Shown: positions 16,245-24,672 of the stretch, piece after piece
Numbering within the stretch: the first letter of the stretch is position 1
Layout of the letters: each line of letters begins with the position of its first letter
NCBI GenBank assembly: GCA_021819205.1
Contig: JAKARV010000007.1
Span: forward strand, 1 to 64,000
Source of the DNA: Actinomycetes bacterium
GTDB taxonomy: Bacteria; Actinomycetota; Acidimicrobiia; Acidimicrobiales; Acidimicrobiaceae
Direction of reading: 5' to 3'
DNA: 64,000 bases
Translations under genes and position numbers: made by a program
Notes under the pieces: generated by a model
Seen by the model: only the letters and a program-made list of their open reading frames with translations
Told to the model about the DNA's origin: nothing
Database searches by the model: none

Positions 16245-17535
16245 TCAGCATCTCCAGAGTGGCTGCGATCCGGGATCGCGATTCGTGGGGTTCTATGACC
16301 ATGTCGACGTAACCGCGCTCTGCGGCGATCCAGGGACTGAGGTAGGTGTGCTCGTACTGTTGCTGGCGCTGCGCCCTCTCCTCCTCGCCTTTCCTGCGGT
16401 AAAGGATCTCGACCGCCCCCTGGGCACCCATCACGGCGATCTCGGCTGATGGCCAGGCGAAGGTGAGATCGTTCCCCATCCCTTTGGAGTCCATTACGAT
16501 ATAGGCTCCCCCGTAGGCCTTGCGGGTGATCAGGCAAATTCTTGGAATCGAACAGGCGGCGTAGGAGAAGGCCAGCTCGGCCCCGTGACGGATCATCCCC
16601 CGCCACTCGACGTCTTTGCCGGGGAGAAAGCCCGGAGTGTCAACGATGGTGATCAAGGGGATGTTGAAGGAGTCGCAGAAGCGGACGAAGCGCGCCCCCT
16701 TCTGGGCGGCGGCGATGTCGAGAGTGCCCGCCATGATCATCGGCTGGTTTGCAACCACCCCGACGGTGCGCCCTTCGACGCGGCCTAGACCAACAACCAG
16801 TTGGTTTGCCCATCTCGCACGGAGTTCAAGGAAGCTTCCGGCGTCGATGACACCGGAGATCACGTCGCGGACGTCGTAGGCGGCGGTAGGCGAGGCGGGG
16901 ACGACGGTGTCGAGGTCGATTCCTTCGGGATCGCTGGAAGCGATCCGGGACGGCAGAGCGTCGGTCGAGTCGGGCAGGTAGCCGAGGAATCGAAGCAGCG
17001 CCTCTTCGACCCCACGGCGGTCCGGCGCGCGCTCGAAAGCCACTCCTGACTTGGATAGAAGGACGTCCGCTCCGCCAAGCTCCTGATTCCCGAGGGTCAT
17101 TCCGGTGAACTCGGCTACCGCCTGCGCTCCACTCAGGAATGCGAATGCGTCAGGGGCGATGACTACGTAGTCGGCGATTCCGAGGAGCAACGCGGGGCCG
17201 GAGACCGCCGGCCCGGTCAGCCCGATCAGGATCGGCACTCGGCCCGAGCACGCGGTGAGGGCGTGGGCCGCGGCCCCCCAACCTGCCAGCGCTGGAACGC
17301 CATCGGTTATCTTCGCGCCGGACGTCGAGAGCTCCAGAACCAGCGGAAGGCCGTTCCGGTTTGCCAGCTGTGCGGCCTGGGCAATTCGCAGGCCATCCCG
17401 CTCGCTTAGCGCTCCACGCCGTGTGGTGGGCCGGGAAGAGATCCACATCACTCGCCGTCCCGAAAGCTCCCGGAGCTCCGCCTTGGTTGACCCGGTCGAG
17501 GCTGCCTGCACGGGGATAAGCGTCGGCTCGATCAC
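16192..17535 (-). CDS. Acyl-CoA carboxylase carboxyltransferase (beta) subunit, N-terminally short
   Basis: A 447-residue carboxyltransferase of the AccD/PccB family, which moves CO2 from biotin to acyl-CoA. The C-terminal half is typical: ITIVDTPGFLPGKDVEWRGMIRHGAELAFSYA, RICLITRKAYGGAYIVMDSKGMGNDLTFAWPSAEIAVMGAQGAVEILYR. The N-terminal half is weaker but keeps the crotonase-like layout (LVLELSTSGAKI, ELGGADVLLSKSGVA). Usual members are about 510-540 residues, so some 60-90 N-terminal residues are missing. The GTG at 17535 overlaps the upstream TGA (GTGA), which supports this start over the longer open frame. No biotin carboxylase gene is nearby. Confidence 0.82.
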   Translation of the reverse strand: MIEPTLIPVQAASTGSTKAELRELSGRRVMWISSRPTTRRGALSERDGLRIAQAAQLANRNGLPLVLELSTSGAKITDGVPALAGWGAAAHALTACSGRVPILIGLTGPAVSGPALLLGIADYVVIAPDAFAFLSGAQAVAEFTGMTLGNQELGGADVLLSKSGVAFERAPDRRGVEEALLRFLGYLPDSTDALPSRIASSDPEGIDLDTVVPASPTAAYDVRDVISGVIDAGSFLELRARWANQLVVGLGRVEGRTVGVVANQPMIMAGTLDIAAAQKGARFVRFCDSFNIPLITIVDTPGFLPGKDVEWRGMIRHGAELAFSYAACSIPRICLITRKAYGGAYIVMDSKGMGNDLTFAWPSAEIAVMGAQGAVEILYRRKGEEERAQRQQQYEHTYLSPWIAAERGYVDMVIEPHESRSRIAATLEMLITKKERLRPAKHANSPL

Positions 17536-18761
17536 GATTGTTCCCTCGCTTTGTTCTTCGCGTAGACCGCCGCCATAACCAGCTCCGCAGCGCGTCTTCC
17601 CGATTCGATGGCGCCGTTGAGAGTGGGCGAAGCGAGGTAGTCTCCAGCAAGCACCACTCCCTTGGCGTATACGAGCGGAAGCCGTGTGGACGATCGCGGG
17701 AGCGCTGCCTTGATCACCGCGCTTTCGATCTCCTCCCAGCTGGAAAAGGACGGGAAAAGGTCCCCAAGCTCTCGGCGCATCTCGGTGGCGGAGATCTCGG
17801 GCGAGAAAGAAATTGACACCAGGTGCCGTGGGTCGTCTCCCAAGCGGTAGCTCGGGGCTGCGTCGGTGATCACCGCCACGGTGTAGATCGGCCGCCCGCG
17901 ATGGGGCACGTAGACCGCGGGAAGGTCGAGCGGCCGTTCGGGGGCCAGGAAGTAGGCGTACCCCTGGTCGGCCATCGGCGGCTGGGAAAATCCGAGCAGG
18001 GAGGCGGCGCCAGCCGGATCCGCGGCTACCACTATCCACTCTGTCTCGATCACCTCGCCGCCCTCGAGCCGCACCGACCCCGATGCTATCGACTCAACCC
18101 GGGTTCCGAGCTGTACCTTCAACTTCGCGGCCAGGATCTCCGGGAGCTCCTTAACGCCGCTGACCGGAAGCGAGGCTGGGCCGCCGAGGAACCGTCTTGC
18201 GAGAAACGAACCCAGCTTGACCGGGGCCGCTAGCGTCTCGTCGAGGGTGACCGCGCGGGCAAACGGTGCGAGGAGGTACGTTTCAAGCGGCTCCGGAGCC
18301 ATTGAGAAGAGGCGGGCCAAATCGAGCGGGTGCGAGGTTGCTCGATTTGGTATGCGCGGAGACGCCACCAGCTTGCGCAACACTTTCACAGTTTCTGCAA
18401 AGGTTCCCGGGATCCTTCGCGGGTCGGAGAGGAGCGCCCGGGAGCCATCGGGCATGTCCAAATACAGGCCGGGATAGAAGCGGGAGAGGTTGAGCTCCGA
18501 CGGCTTGAAAAGCCGCCTCAGCTCCGGGTAGTCCTCAAGAATTACCGCGAACCCCCGGTCGGCGAGGAAGCCGGAGATCTCCCTGGTTTCAAGCCTGCCG
18601 CCGATCCGGTTTGAGGCTTCAAGCACTAGGGCGGAGACCCCATTCCTCTCGAGGTAGGTAGCCGCGGCCAGACCGGCCATTCCCGCGCCAATAACTAGGA
18701 CCTGCTGCGTACTGGCCTCCCCACCTCTAGAGCGTGCAACTGCCGCTACCCTGGCAAGCAT
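17532..18761 (-). CDS. FAD-dependent oxidoreductase (amine oxidase / protoporphyrinogen-oxidase-like)
   Basis: A 409-residue flavoprotein of the NAD(P)/FAD amine-oxidase superfamily. The N-terminal Rossmann motif VLVIGAGMAGLAAATYLERNGVSALVLEA is followed by the second FAD-binding segment NRIGGRLETREISGFLADRGFAV. Near the C-terminus, LVYAKGVVLAGDYLASPTLNGAIESGRRAA is the FAD-pyrophosphate-closing motif. This pattern is shared by monoamine oxidases, phytoene desaturases and HemG/HemY-like enzymes; the substrate is not determined. The ATG at 18761 fits the domain start; the open frame reaches further upstream into the bipA 3' region without homology. It shares a 4-bp GTGA overlap with the carboxyltransferase. 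Confidence 0.8.
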   Translation of the reverse strand: MLARVAAVARSRGGEASTQQVLVIGAGMAGLAAATYLERNGVSALVLEASNRIGGRLETREISGFLADRGFAVILEDYPELRRLFKPSELNLSRFYPGLYLDMPDGSRALLSDPRRIPGTFAETVKVLRKLVASPRIPNRATSHPLDLARLFSMAPEPLETYLLAPFARAVTLDETLAAPVKLGSFLARRFLGGPASLPVSGVKELPEILAAKLKVQLGTRVESIASGSVRLEGGEVIETEWIVVAADPAGAASLLGFSQPPMADQGYAYFLAPERPLDLPAVYVPHRGRPIYTVAVITDAAPSYRLGDDPRHLVSISFSPEISATEMRRELGDLFPSFSSWEEIESAVIKAALPRSSTRLPLVYAKGVVLAGDYLASPTLNGAIESGRRAAELVMAAVYAKNKAREQS

Positions 18762-18808
18762 ACCGGCACCGCGCTCCGGAAAGCTGGGTGTCCGGTTTTG
18801 CAGTTTCG

Positions 18809-20623
18809 CTAATCGGCCACCCGTCTCTGCTTGGATCTGGCAGACGACGCGAGTACCACCTTGCGCACCCGGACGCTCGTGGGGGTCACCTCCACGCACT
18901 CATCGTCGGAGATGAACTCGAGCGCTGATTCGAGCGTCAGCGGGATCGGCGGGGTTAGGCGAACCAGCTCCTCAGCCGTCGATGACCGCATGTTGGTAAG
19001 CTTTTTCTCCTTGGTGGGGTTCACATCCATGTCCTGGGGTCGGGAGTTGATTCCAATCACCATGCCCTCGTACACCTCGTCTTGAGGGACGCTGAAAAGC
19101 GAGGCGCGTTCCTGGAGGTTCAGCAGTGCGTAGGTGGTGGCTACGCCGGTGCGGTCTGCCACCAGGGATCCTTGCGACCTTGGCTTGATCTCCCCTTCTA
19201 GCGGCGCCCACTTTTCAAAGGTGTGGTGGATGATGGCGGTTCCTCGGGTTGCCGATAGCAGATCACCGCGGATTCCCAGCAGGCCCCGCGAAGGGATCAG
19301 GTAAGTTGCCCTCATCCACCCCGACGGCATCTGAATCATGTTGCTTAGGGTTGCCCGTCTGACCGAAATGATCTGGGTAAGCGAGCCGAAGTACTCCTCG
19401 GGAACGTCGATCTCGAGGAGTTCGTATGGCTCCAATTGTTGTCCATCAACGGTTCTTATCAGTGCTTTTGGCTTGGAGATCGTCAATTCGAAGCCTTCAC
19501 GCCGCATCGTCTCGATCAGGACGGCAAGGGCCAGTTCTCCACGCCCCTGAACTTCGAAGGTATCGGTCCGATCGGTGGGAAGCACCCGGATGGCCACGTT
19601 TCCGATGATCTCTTGGGCAAGTCGCTGGGATATCAGCCGCGCGGTGAGCTTCTTCCCGTCTCGCCCGGCGAGCGGAGAGGTGTTAACCCCCAGCGTCATC
19701 GAGATCGCCGGCTCCTCTACCGTGAGTGGCGGTAGTGCGGTGGGGTCGGCCGGGTCCGAGAGGGTCTCGCCGATGTTGATGTCCTCGAAGCCGGCGACGA
19801 TCGCTATCTCCCCGGCATCGACCGCATCGACCGCCTCCCGATCGAGGTAATGGGTCACGAAGAGCTCTCCGAGCTTGCTCCGGGTCACGGTGCCGTCGTT
19901 CGCGATCCGCGATACCGGCTGACCGCGGAGGAGGCGGCCCGATAGGACCCGGCAGATGGCGAGCCTCCCAAGGTATGGAGATGCATCGAGGTTGGTAACC
20001 TGTGCCTTAAGCATCGATTCCGAGTTGGCGTCCGGCGGTGGGATGTGCTTGAGGATGGCCTCGAAGAGCGGATGGAGATCGGTGGAGCCGATCGGGAGTT
20101 CGTTGTCTGCGATACCGGCCTTTGCGGAGGCGTAGATGATCGGGAAGTCGATCTGGCTTTCAGTCGCTCCTAGCTCGATAAAGAGGTCGAGAACTTCGTC
20201 GATCACCTCGCTTGGCCGGGCATCCGACCGATCCACCTTGTTGATGACCACGATTATCGGGAGCTTGCGCTCCAGCGCCTTGCGGAGAACGAACCGCGTT
20301 TGGGGTAGGGGGCCCTCGGCGGCGTCAACCAAGAGAAGGATCCCGTCGACCATGAAGAGCGCCCGCTCTACCTCTCCACCGAAGTCGGCGTGGCCCGGCG
20401 TATCGACCAGGTTTATCTTGACGCCTTCGTAGAATACCGAGGTGTTCTTCGCGAGGATGGTGATCCCTTTTTCGCGTTCGAGGTCGAGGGAGTCCATCAC
20501 CCGGTCGGCGACCTCCTGGTTGTCCCGGAAGGCTCCCGACTGGCGGAGCAGCTTGTCCACCAGGGTCGTTTTCCCATGGTCGACGTGGGCCACGATGGCA
20601 ACGTTTCGAATTTGGCTGGTCAG
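18809..20623 (-). CDS. typA: Ribosome-associated GTPase BipA/TypA, probable CTG start
   Basis: A 604-residue translational GTPase. G1 is AHVDHGKTT close to the N-terminus, the switch region is EREKGITI, G3 is DTPGHADFGGEVER and G4 is VINKVDR; the EF-G-like domains and BipA C-terminal domain follow (GRGELALAVLIETMRREGFELTISKP; MNMRSSTAEELVRLTPP-like end). BipA assists 50S assembly and stress or cold adaptation. The conserved protein begins TSQIRNVAIVAHVDHGKTT, and the codon before it is CTG at 20623, with GAGGAG (20629-20634) 5 bp upstream. The only ATG, at 20719, would add 32 low-complexity residues and has no good ribosome-binding site. I infer initiation at CTG. Confidence 0.85.
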   Translation of the reverse strand: MTSQIRNVAIVAHVDHGKTTLVDKLLRQSGAFRDNQEVADRVMDSLDLEREKGITILAKNTSVFYEGVKINLVDTPGHADFGGEVERALFMVDGILLLVDAAEGPLPQTRFVLRKALERKLPIIVVINKVDRSDARPSEVIDEVLDLFIELGATESQIDFPIIYASAKAGIADNELPIGSTDLHPLFEAILKHIPPPDANSESMLKAQVTNLDASPYLGRLAICRVLSGRLLRGQPVSRIANDGTVTRSKLGELFVTHYLDREAVDAVDAGEIAIVAGFEDINIGETLSDPADPTALPPLTVEEPAISMTLGVNTSPLAGRDGKKLTARLISQRLAQEIIGNVAIRVLPTDRTDTFEVQGRGELALAVLIETMRREGFELTISKPKALIRTVDGQQLEPYELLEIDVPEEYFGSLTQIISVRRATLSNMIQMPSGWMRATYLIPSRGLLGIRGDLLSATRGTAIIHHTFEKWAPLEGEIKPRSQGSLVADRTGVATTYALLNLQERASLFSVPQDEVYEGMVIGINSRPQDMDVNPTKEKKLTNMRSSTAEELVRLTPPIPLTLESALEFISDDECVEVTPTSVRVRKVVLASSARSKQRRVAD

Positions 20624-20736
20624 GGGTACTCCTCGGGAATCTAGGGGCGGGCCGCACTTGCAACCATGGCTGCCGCCGCTGGCGGCCACGCCGACGGCAG
20701 CCGCTGCTTGCCGCTCCATCGAATTGACTATGCAGT
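20624..20736 (-). other. bipA leader region
   Basis: Untranslated if bipA starts at CTG 20623; otherwise it would encode a 32-residue extension rich in Ala, Gly and Cys from the ATG at 20719. No -10/-35 pair is obvious. Confidence 0.35.
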
Positions 20737-21372
20737 CTAGCCGGGAGGCTCGGGGTTCTGTCCGGGCTGATCGCCACCGGTATGCCGATGCTCGTCGAGT
20801 TCGCGCTGCACTTCAGCCCAGGTCATCGGCTCCGGATCTTCGCCAGCGGCCTCGCGGTTGCTCGCCTTCACCAAGATCCGCACCGCAGCCGTCCAGGGGA
20901 CCCCCAGGCTGAGCAGCTTGGAGACAACACCGGCAACTTGCTGGTCGGCGATGGCGGAGACCCCGAAAAGCAGGTGTACGTTTTGGGCAAAGCCCGGATA
21001 GAAGGCGTGGTGAGCGAAGATGAGCACGATTGCAGGGACCGATGGCACGAGGCTTTGTGCTATCAGGTAACCGACCCTTCCCCCAGTCGAGAGCCTCCGT
21101 GTACCCGGGAGCAGGTGCAGGGCCGGAAGCCAAAAGGATTATTCCCGCGACCACAAGGAGGAGTTGCAGATCGAGGAGGGCGATGGTCGAGTGTGCTTGA
21201 GCGGCAACGATGGGCGGGAGCATCGCTCCGATCATCAGGGTTGCGTATGCAACGATGGCCAAGAGAGGCCGGGCAGCCAAGCCGGAAATGGCGTCGATTG
21301 CCCGGAGGCGAAGCAGGCGCTCGTATCGTTCGGGAGAAAAGCTCGCGAGGAGGAGCGGAACCGCTCCCAATA
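20737..21372 (-). pseudogene. Truncated, frameshifted CtaG-like cytochrome oxidase assembly factor
   Basis: Two overlapping minus-strand frames together encode the C-terminal about two thirds of a caa3-type CtaG membrane protein. One frame (upstream) gives LLASFSPERYERLLRLR, LLAIVAYATLMIGAMLPP and LQLLLVVAGIILLASGPAPAPG; the other continues with LSTGGRVGYLIAQSLVPSVPAIVLIF, FYPGF and the typical SAIADQQVAGVVS, ending at 20737. The switch is near 21090-21103, consistent with a single-base frameshift. The N-terminal helices are missing: homology stops exactly at a large palindrome at 21373-21416. CtaG helps copper insertion into oxidase; this copy is unlikely to be functional unless the frameshift is a sequencing error. 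Confidence 0.6.
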
Positions 21373-21416
21373 CGTTGACATCCTCCCCGCCCGCAAGGGC
21401 GGGGAGGATGTCAACG
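21373..21416. repeat. Perfect 20-bp inverted repeat with GCAA loop
   Basis: The left arm is CGTTGACATCCTCCCCGCCC (21373-21392), the loop GCAA (21393-21396) and the right arm its exact reverse complement (21397-21416). The TTGACATCCTCCCCGCC sequence resembles subterminal palindromes of IS200/IS605-family elements, so it may be an orphan element end or palindrome-type MITE. It sits at the broken 5' edge of the ctaG-like remnant. There is no T-tract, which argues against a simple terminator. Confidence 0.75.
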
Positions 21417-21600
21417 CTCCCGCTACCGGAGAAGGCTGGATCCAACTGCTGAGCCGGCGATAAGGGCGATCATTTACCTTTGCCAGCTTACCGAGGAGTG
21501 GAGCGCTAGTTGGTGCTTGGCACCGGCTGGCGGCCGCGGTATGGTGATGGTCAAAGGTCCTTGGTGATCCTGGCTGCCGAAATGGTCTAGGGGGAGGGCG

Positions 21601-23529
21601 ATGGCCGCTGACGAGAGCCTGGAGAGGCTGATAAACGTCTTCGAGATCCTGGTCAACACTGACCACCCCCTTACCCATGATGAGATTCTCGACAGCGTGC
21701 CGGGTTTTCCCCAGGGGCGCGATGCCAGGCTGCGGGCGTTTGAGCGGGTCAAATTTTCACTTCGCGATTTGGGTATTCCGGTGGAAGTGGTTACTCTTCC
21801 CGGCCGATCGGTGGTCGGTTACCGGATCCGGAAGGAGGAGGTCGAGCTCGAGTTCGACCTGACCGTGGAGGAGGCGGCCGCGCTTGAAAGCGCGCTCGGG
21901 TGTGCCAGCTTTGCCGATGGATCGGGTACGGTTTTGAACAGCCGCTTTGGCATTCTTTACCGGCATGCAGCCCCAATAATCTGGCAGGTTTCCGACCTTT
22001 CTCGCGTTCCTGACGCCGTTACCGATTGCCTCAGGCGTTCGCAGGAGATATCTTTCGTCTACCGGGGCACACCGCGAAAGGCGCGCCCTCTGGGTCTTCT
22101 CTCTCGGTGGGGGCGGGTGTACCTCGTTGCCGAGACCCCGTCGGGCGACCTTCGAAGCTATCGTGCCGACCGGCTGTCGGAGCCGATTACAGCCGGCCCG
22201 GTTTTCGAGCGCCCCAGCGGGCGCGATTTGGAGTCGGCGCTCCCTCCTCACCCGTGGCTCCTGGAGGTGGACGATCGGATTGAGATCGAACTCGCCGGTC
22301 CCAAGGCGGCACTCGCCGCCTTGGGAGCTCGAGATCTCACGACGCTTGGGGACCGCACAACCGGGACGATAGTTACCACCAATGTCGATCTGGTAATTGC
22401 CGATCTGATTAGCTACGGAGGCGAGGTTATTCCAATCGCGCCGCCCGAAATCAGGGCGAGGATGCGATCTGCGGTAGAGAGCGCCCTTTCCGATCTCGAT
22501 GCCCGCTGGTCGGTGGGCGGCGAGAGGCGGGCCTTTTTGAAGCCGAAACGGAGGCAGCAGAGCATCCAGGAGCGGTTTGCGACCGTCTCTAACCTGCTGG
22601 CCTTCCTTAGGAGCCGGGGGAACAGCGCCCGGCTAACGGAGGTCGCCGGTGCGCTCGGTGTCCCGGTGGAGAGTGTCGCCAGCCTGCTGGAGACGGTGTC
22701 GCTCTGCGGTGTCCCTCCGTACAGTCCGGACGTTCTGCTTGAAGTCGTCGTCGATCGGGAGGAGGACTACGTCGAGGTAAGTTTGGAGACCCCGCTTGCC
22801 AAGCCGAAAATGGTCGGCCCCATCGAGGCGATGATAACGCTTGCTACTCTCGAGGCGGTGGTGGCCGCGGCCGGCGAAGACCTGTTGCCCGAGGACCTCG
22901 ACCGCCTCCGCTCGGCTAGGGAGAAGATCGCAACAGCGCTCTCCAGGCGGATTCTTGATTCACTGGTGTACTTGGACGATCTCGACCTCCCCCCGGAGGT
23001 CGGAGCCTTGCGCAGCGCGATCGAAACCGGAGGGTGCGTGGAGTTCCAGTACGCATCTCCCTACTCCGCGATCGGTCCGCGTCACGTGGTACCGCTGCAG
23101 ATCTTCTTTCTTTCCGGCTTGTGGTACCTCTATGCCGCGGGTGACGGCGGACCCAGGAGATATCGGCTCGACCGGATCTCGCAGATCTGCTCCGTTCCGT
23201 TTGATGGCTGCATTGCGGAGCGGGAGCGCCGCTTGGCCCTTTCCGAGCTCCACCGGGAGGATTTGCTCGCGCTCGAGGACGGGATCTGGATGGAGGTGCG
23301 GGCGGAGCCCGCTGCCGAAGTGGTTCTCGACTACCTGGCGCGAGGTAACTTGGAGGTGATCTCCGATGGCCGGTTCAACGTGGTCGCCCACTCCGACGCT
23401 TGGGCCGCAAGCCTTGTCCTCGCCCTCGGGAGGCTTGCATCGGGTGAAGTGAGCGCAGCCGCCTTGGAGATAGCCCGGGCTATGGGCACGGCCATCGCCG
23501 GCGCGCTGTCGGATCAGGGCCGGGCATAG
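21601..23529 (+). CDS. pafBC: Fused PafB-PafC WYL-domain DNA-damage regulator
   Basis: A 642-residue protein made of two PafB/PafC-type units. The first starts ERLINVFEILVNTDHPLTHDEIL with the ERVKFSLRDLGIPVE segment of PafB, then a WYL domain (VYRGTPRKARPLGLLSRWGRVYLVAE..RSYRADRL). The second has its helix-turn-helix around AFLRSRGNSARLTEVAGALGVPVESVASLLE and another WYL domain (VEFQYAS..RHVVPLQIFFLSGLWYLYA..RRYRLDRI). PafBC is the LexA-independent activator of DNA-damage genes in actinobacteria; separate genes in mycobacteria, one fused chain in some lineages. GGGGGAGGG precedes the ATG. The mutasome cassette it might control lies about 14 kb away. Confidence 0.85.
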   Translation: MAADESLERLINVFEILVNTDHPLTHDEILDSVPGFPQGRDARLRAFERVKFSLRDLGIPVEVVTLPGRSVVGYRIRKEEVELEFDLTVEEAAALESALGCASFADGSGTVLNSRFGILYRHAAPIIWQVSDLSRVPDAVTDCLRRSQEISFVYRGTPRKARPLGLLSRWGRVYLVAETPSGDLRSYRADRLSEPITAGPVFERPSGRDLESALPPHPWLLEVDDRIEIELAGPKAALAALGARDLTTLGDRTTGTIVTTNVDLVIADLISYGGEVIPIAPPEIRARMRSAVESALSDLDARWSVGGERRAFLKPKRRQQSIQERFATVSNLLAFLRSRGNSARLTEVAGALGVPVESVASLLETVSLCGVPPYSPDVLLEVVVDREEDYVEVSLETPLAKPKMVGPIEAMITLATLEAVVAAAGEDLLPEDLDRLRSAREKIATALSRRILDSLVYLDDLDLPPEVGALRSAIETGGCVEFQYASPYSAIGPRHVVPLQIFFLSGLWYLYAAGDGGPRRYRLDRISQICSVPFDGCIAERERRLALSELHREDLLALEDGIWMEVRAEPAAEVVLDYLARGNLEVISDGRFNVVAHSDAWAASLVLALGRLASGEVSAAALEIARAMGTAIAGALSDQGRA

Positions 23530-23910
23530 TTGGTGGATTCGCGGTTGGAGCGGGCGCTCGCCGCCTCTAGGCATGGGGTGTTGAGCACGATACGGGTCGA
23601 AGGGTCTGTCCATTCGGTGCTGATCAACCCCTATCTTTTCCGTTCGTCCGTGGGGATATTCAGCCAGGCGGCGTCGGTCAAAGTGGGGAATCTCTCTTGG
23701 ACTCCGCTCGCCACCCTGTGCCTCTTCTCGGAGTCGAGCTACCTGACCGTCGAGGGGGAGGTGGAGCTGTCTCGGGAGCCCGCTCTGATTGACGAGGCTG
23801 CCCTCGCGTTCGAGCTGAAGTATGGCCGGCCGCCGAGGCCAACGCTCGGTGCTCGGCTTCTGATCTTGCTCCACCCGATCCGTGTCTACGGAGCCTTGGG
23901 CGGGACTTAA
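23530..23910 (+). CDS. PPOX-class flavin/F420-binding split-barrel protein
   Basis: A 126-residue protein resembling the pyridoxamine-5-phosphate-oxidase-like split barrel: RLERALAASRHGVLSTIRVEGSVHSVLINPYLF, then KVGNLSWTPLATLCLFSESSYLTVEGEVEL. Small members bind FMN, F420 or haem; the ligand cannot be named here. The TTG at 23530 abuts the pafBC stop codon and a GTG at 23533 is an alternative, so it is probably translated in the same operon. Confidence 0.6.
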   Translation: MVDSRLERALAASRHGVLSTIRVEGSVHSVLINPYLFRSSVGIFSQAASVKVGNLSWTPLATLCLFSESSYLTVEGEVELSREPALIDEAALAFELKYGRPPRPTLGARLLILLHPIRVYGALGGT

Positions 23911-23934
23911 GCGGCGGATGGACGTCGGCTGCCA

Positions 23935-24552
23935 GTGCCCAGCTCATTTGCGCGGAAGTTTCAAGCTAGAATGGCGTTGCAAACCACCTGGAGTCTTTTG
24001 CAGGCGTTGCCGGAGCAGGTAGCGGAGGAGCGGTTGACCGGAATTAGCGATGAGGGTCCGATACTGAGCGGACTTGGCGGTGCCAGTGAGGACGTTCGCC
24101 AGGCGGTAGGGCTCTTGGTGAGGCTGCTTCCCATCGTAGGCCTGCTCAAGTCCAGCCAGGCGCCGGTCTACTGCGATGGCCGGTCGATCACCCCTCGCCA
24201 TCTTCACGTCCTCATCGAGGTTGCCGCGCTCGGGAAGATGAGCGTCTCCGAGCTGGCGGACCGGATGCGCGTCAACTTGGCCAGCGCTTCGGTGCTTACA
24301 TCTCAGTTGGATGCGCTCGGACTGGTTGAGCGGCAAGAGGATCCGATCGATCACCGGCGCACGATCGTTGTGCCCGGGGAGCGCTTGGACGGCTTTTTCG
24401 ACGAAGTGCTCGGCACGCGGCTGGCGCCCCTGGGCGAGGCGCTGTTGAGGATGGTGCCGGCCGACCGGAGCGAACTCTTCCGACTGACCAACAACCTTGG
24501 AACGCTGATCTGGGAGGGCGGGGTGCCGGCAAAACCTGAGAAGCTTGCCTAG
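23935..24552 (+). CDS. MarR-family transcriptional regulator
   Basis: Up to 205 residues with a MarR winged helix in the C-terminal two thirds: ITPRHLHVLIEVAALGKMSVSELADRMRVNLASASVLTSQLDALGLVERQEDPIDHRRTIVVPG, including the D-x-R-R wing motif. The N-terminal about 90 residues are longer than usual. Starts at GTG 23935 or ATG 23971 are both possible and neither has a strong ribosome-binding site. It is 120 bp upstream of an MMPL transporter in the same direction, the usual position of a MarR repressor of an efflux or lipid-export pump. Confidence 0.82.
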   Translation: MPSSFARKFQARMALQTTWSLLQALPEQVAEERLTGISDEGPILSGLGGASEDVRQAVGLLVRLLPIVGLLKSSQAPVYCDGRSITPRHLHVLIEVAALGKMSVSELADRMRVNLASASVLTSQLDALGLVERQEDPIDHRRTIVVPGERLDGFFDEVLGTRLAPLGEALLRMVPADRSELFRLTNNLGTLIWEGGVPAKPEKLA

Positions 24553-24672
24553 TTGGCGTAAGTTTCGTTGTGGCTTTCCCAATCAGCGTTGATAACATGG
24601 AACCGATAAAAAGTTCACAAGTATTAACCGATAGCCAAGCTAGCTGGTAGAACAGTGGAGAATTTCGGGTAG

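Noticed and set aside
17536-18039. 168-residue N-terminal extension of the carboxyltransferase open frame
   Set aside because: It is antisense-free but overlaps the FAD oxidoreductase coding sequence in another frame and is Arg/Gly/Pro-rich with no homology; the GTGA junction at 17535 explains the true start.
21235-21678. 147-codon minus-strand open frame across the palindrome
   Set aside because: His/Ser/Pro-rich low-complexity translation in a different frame from the CtaG remnant; overlaps the pafBC start.
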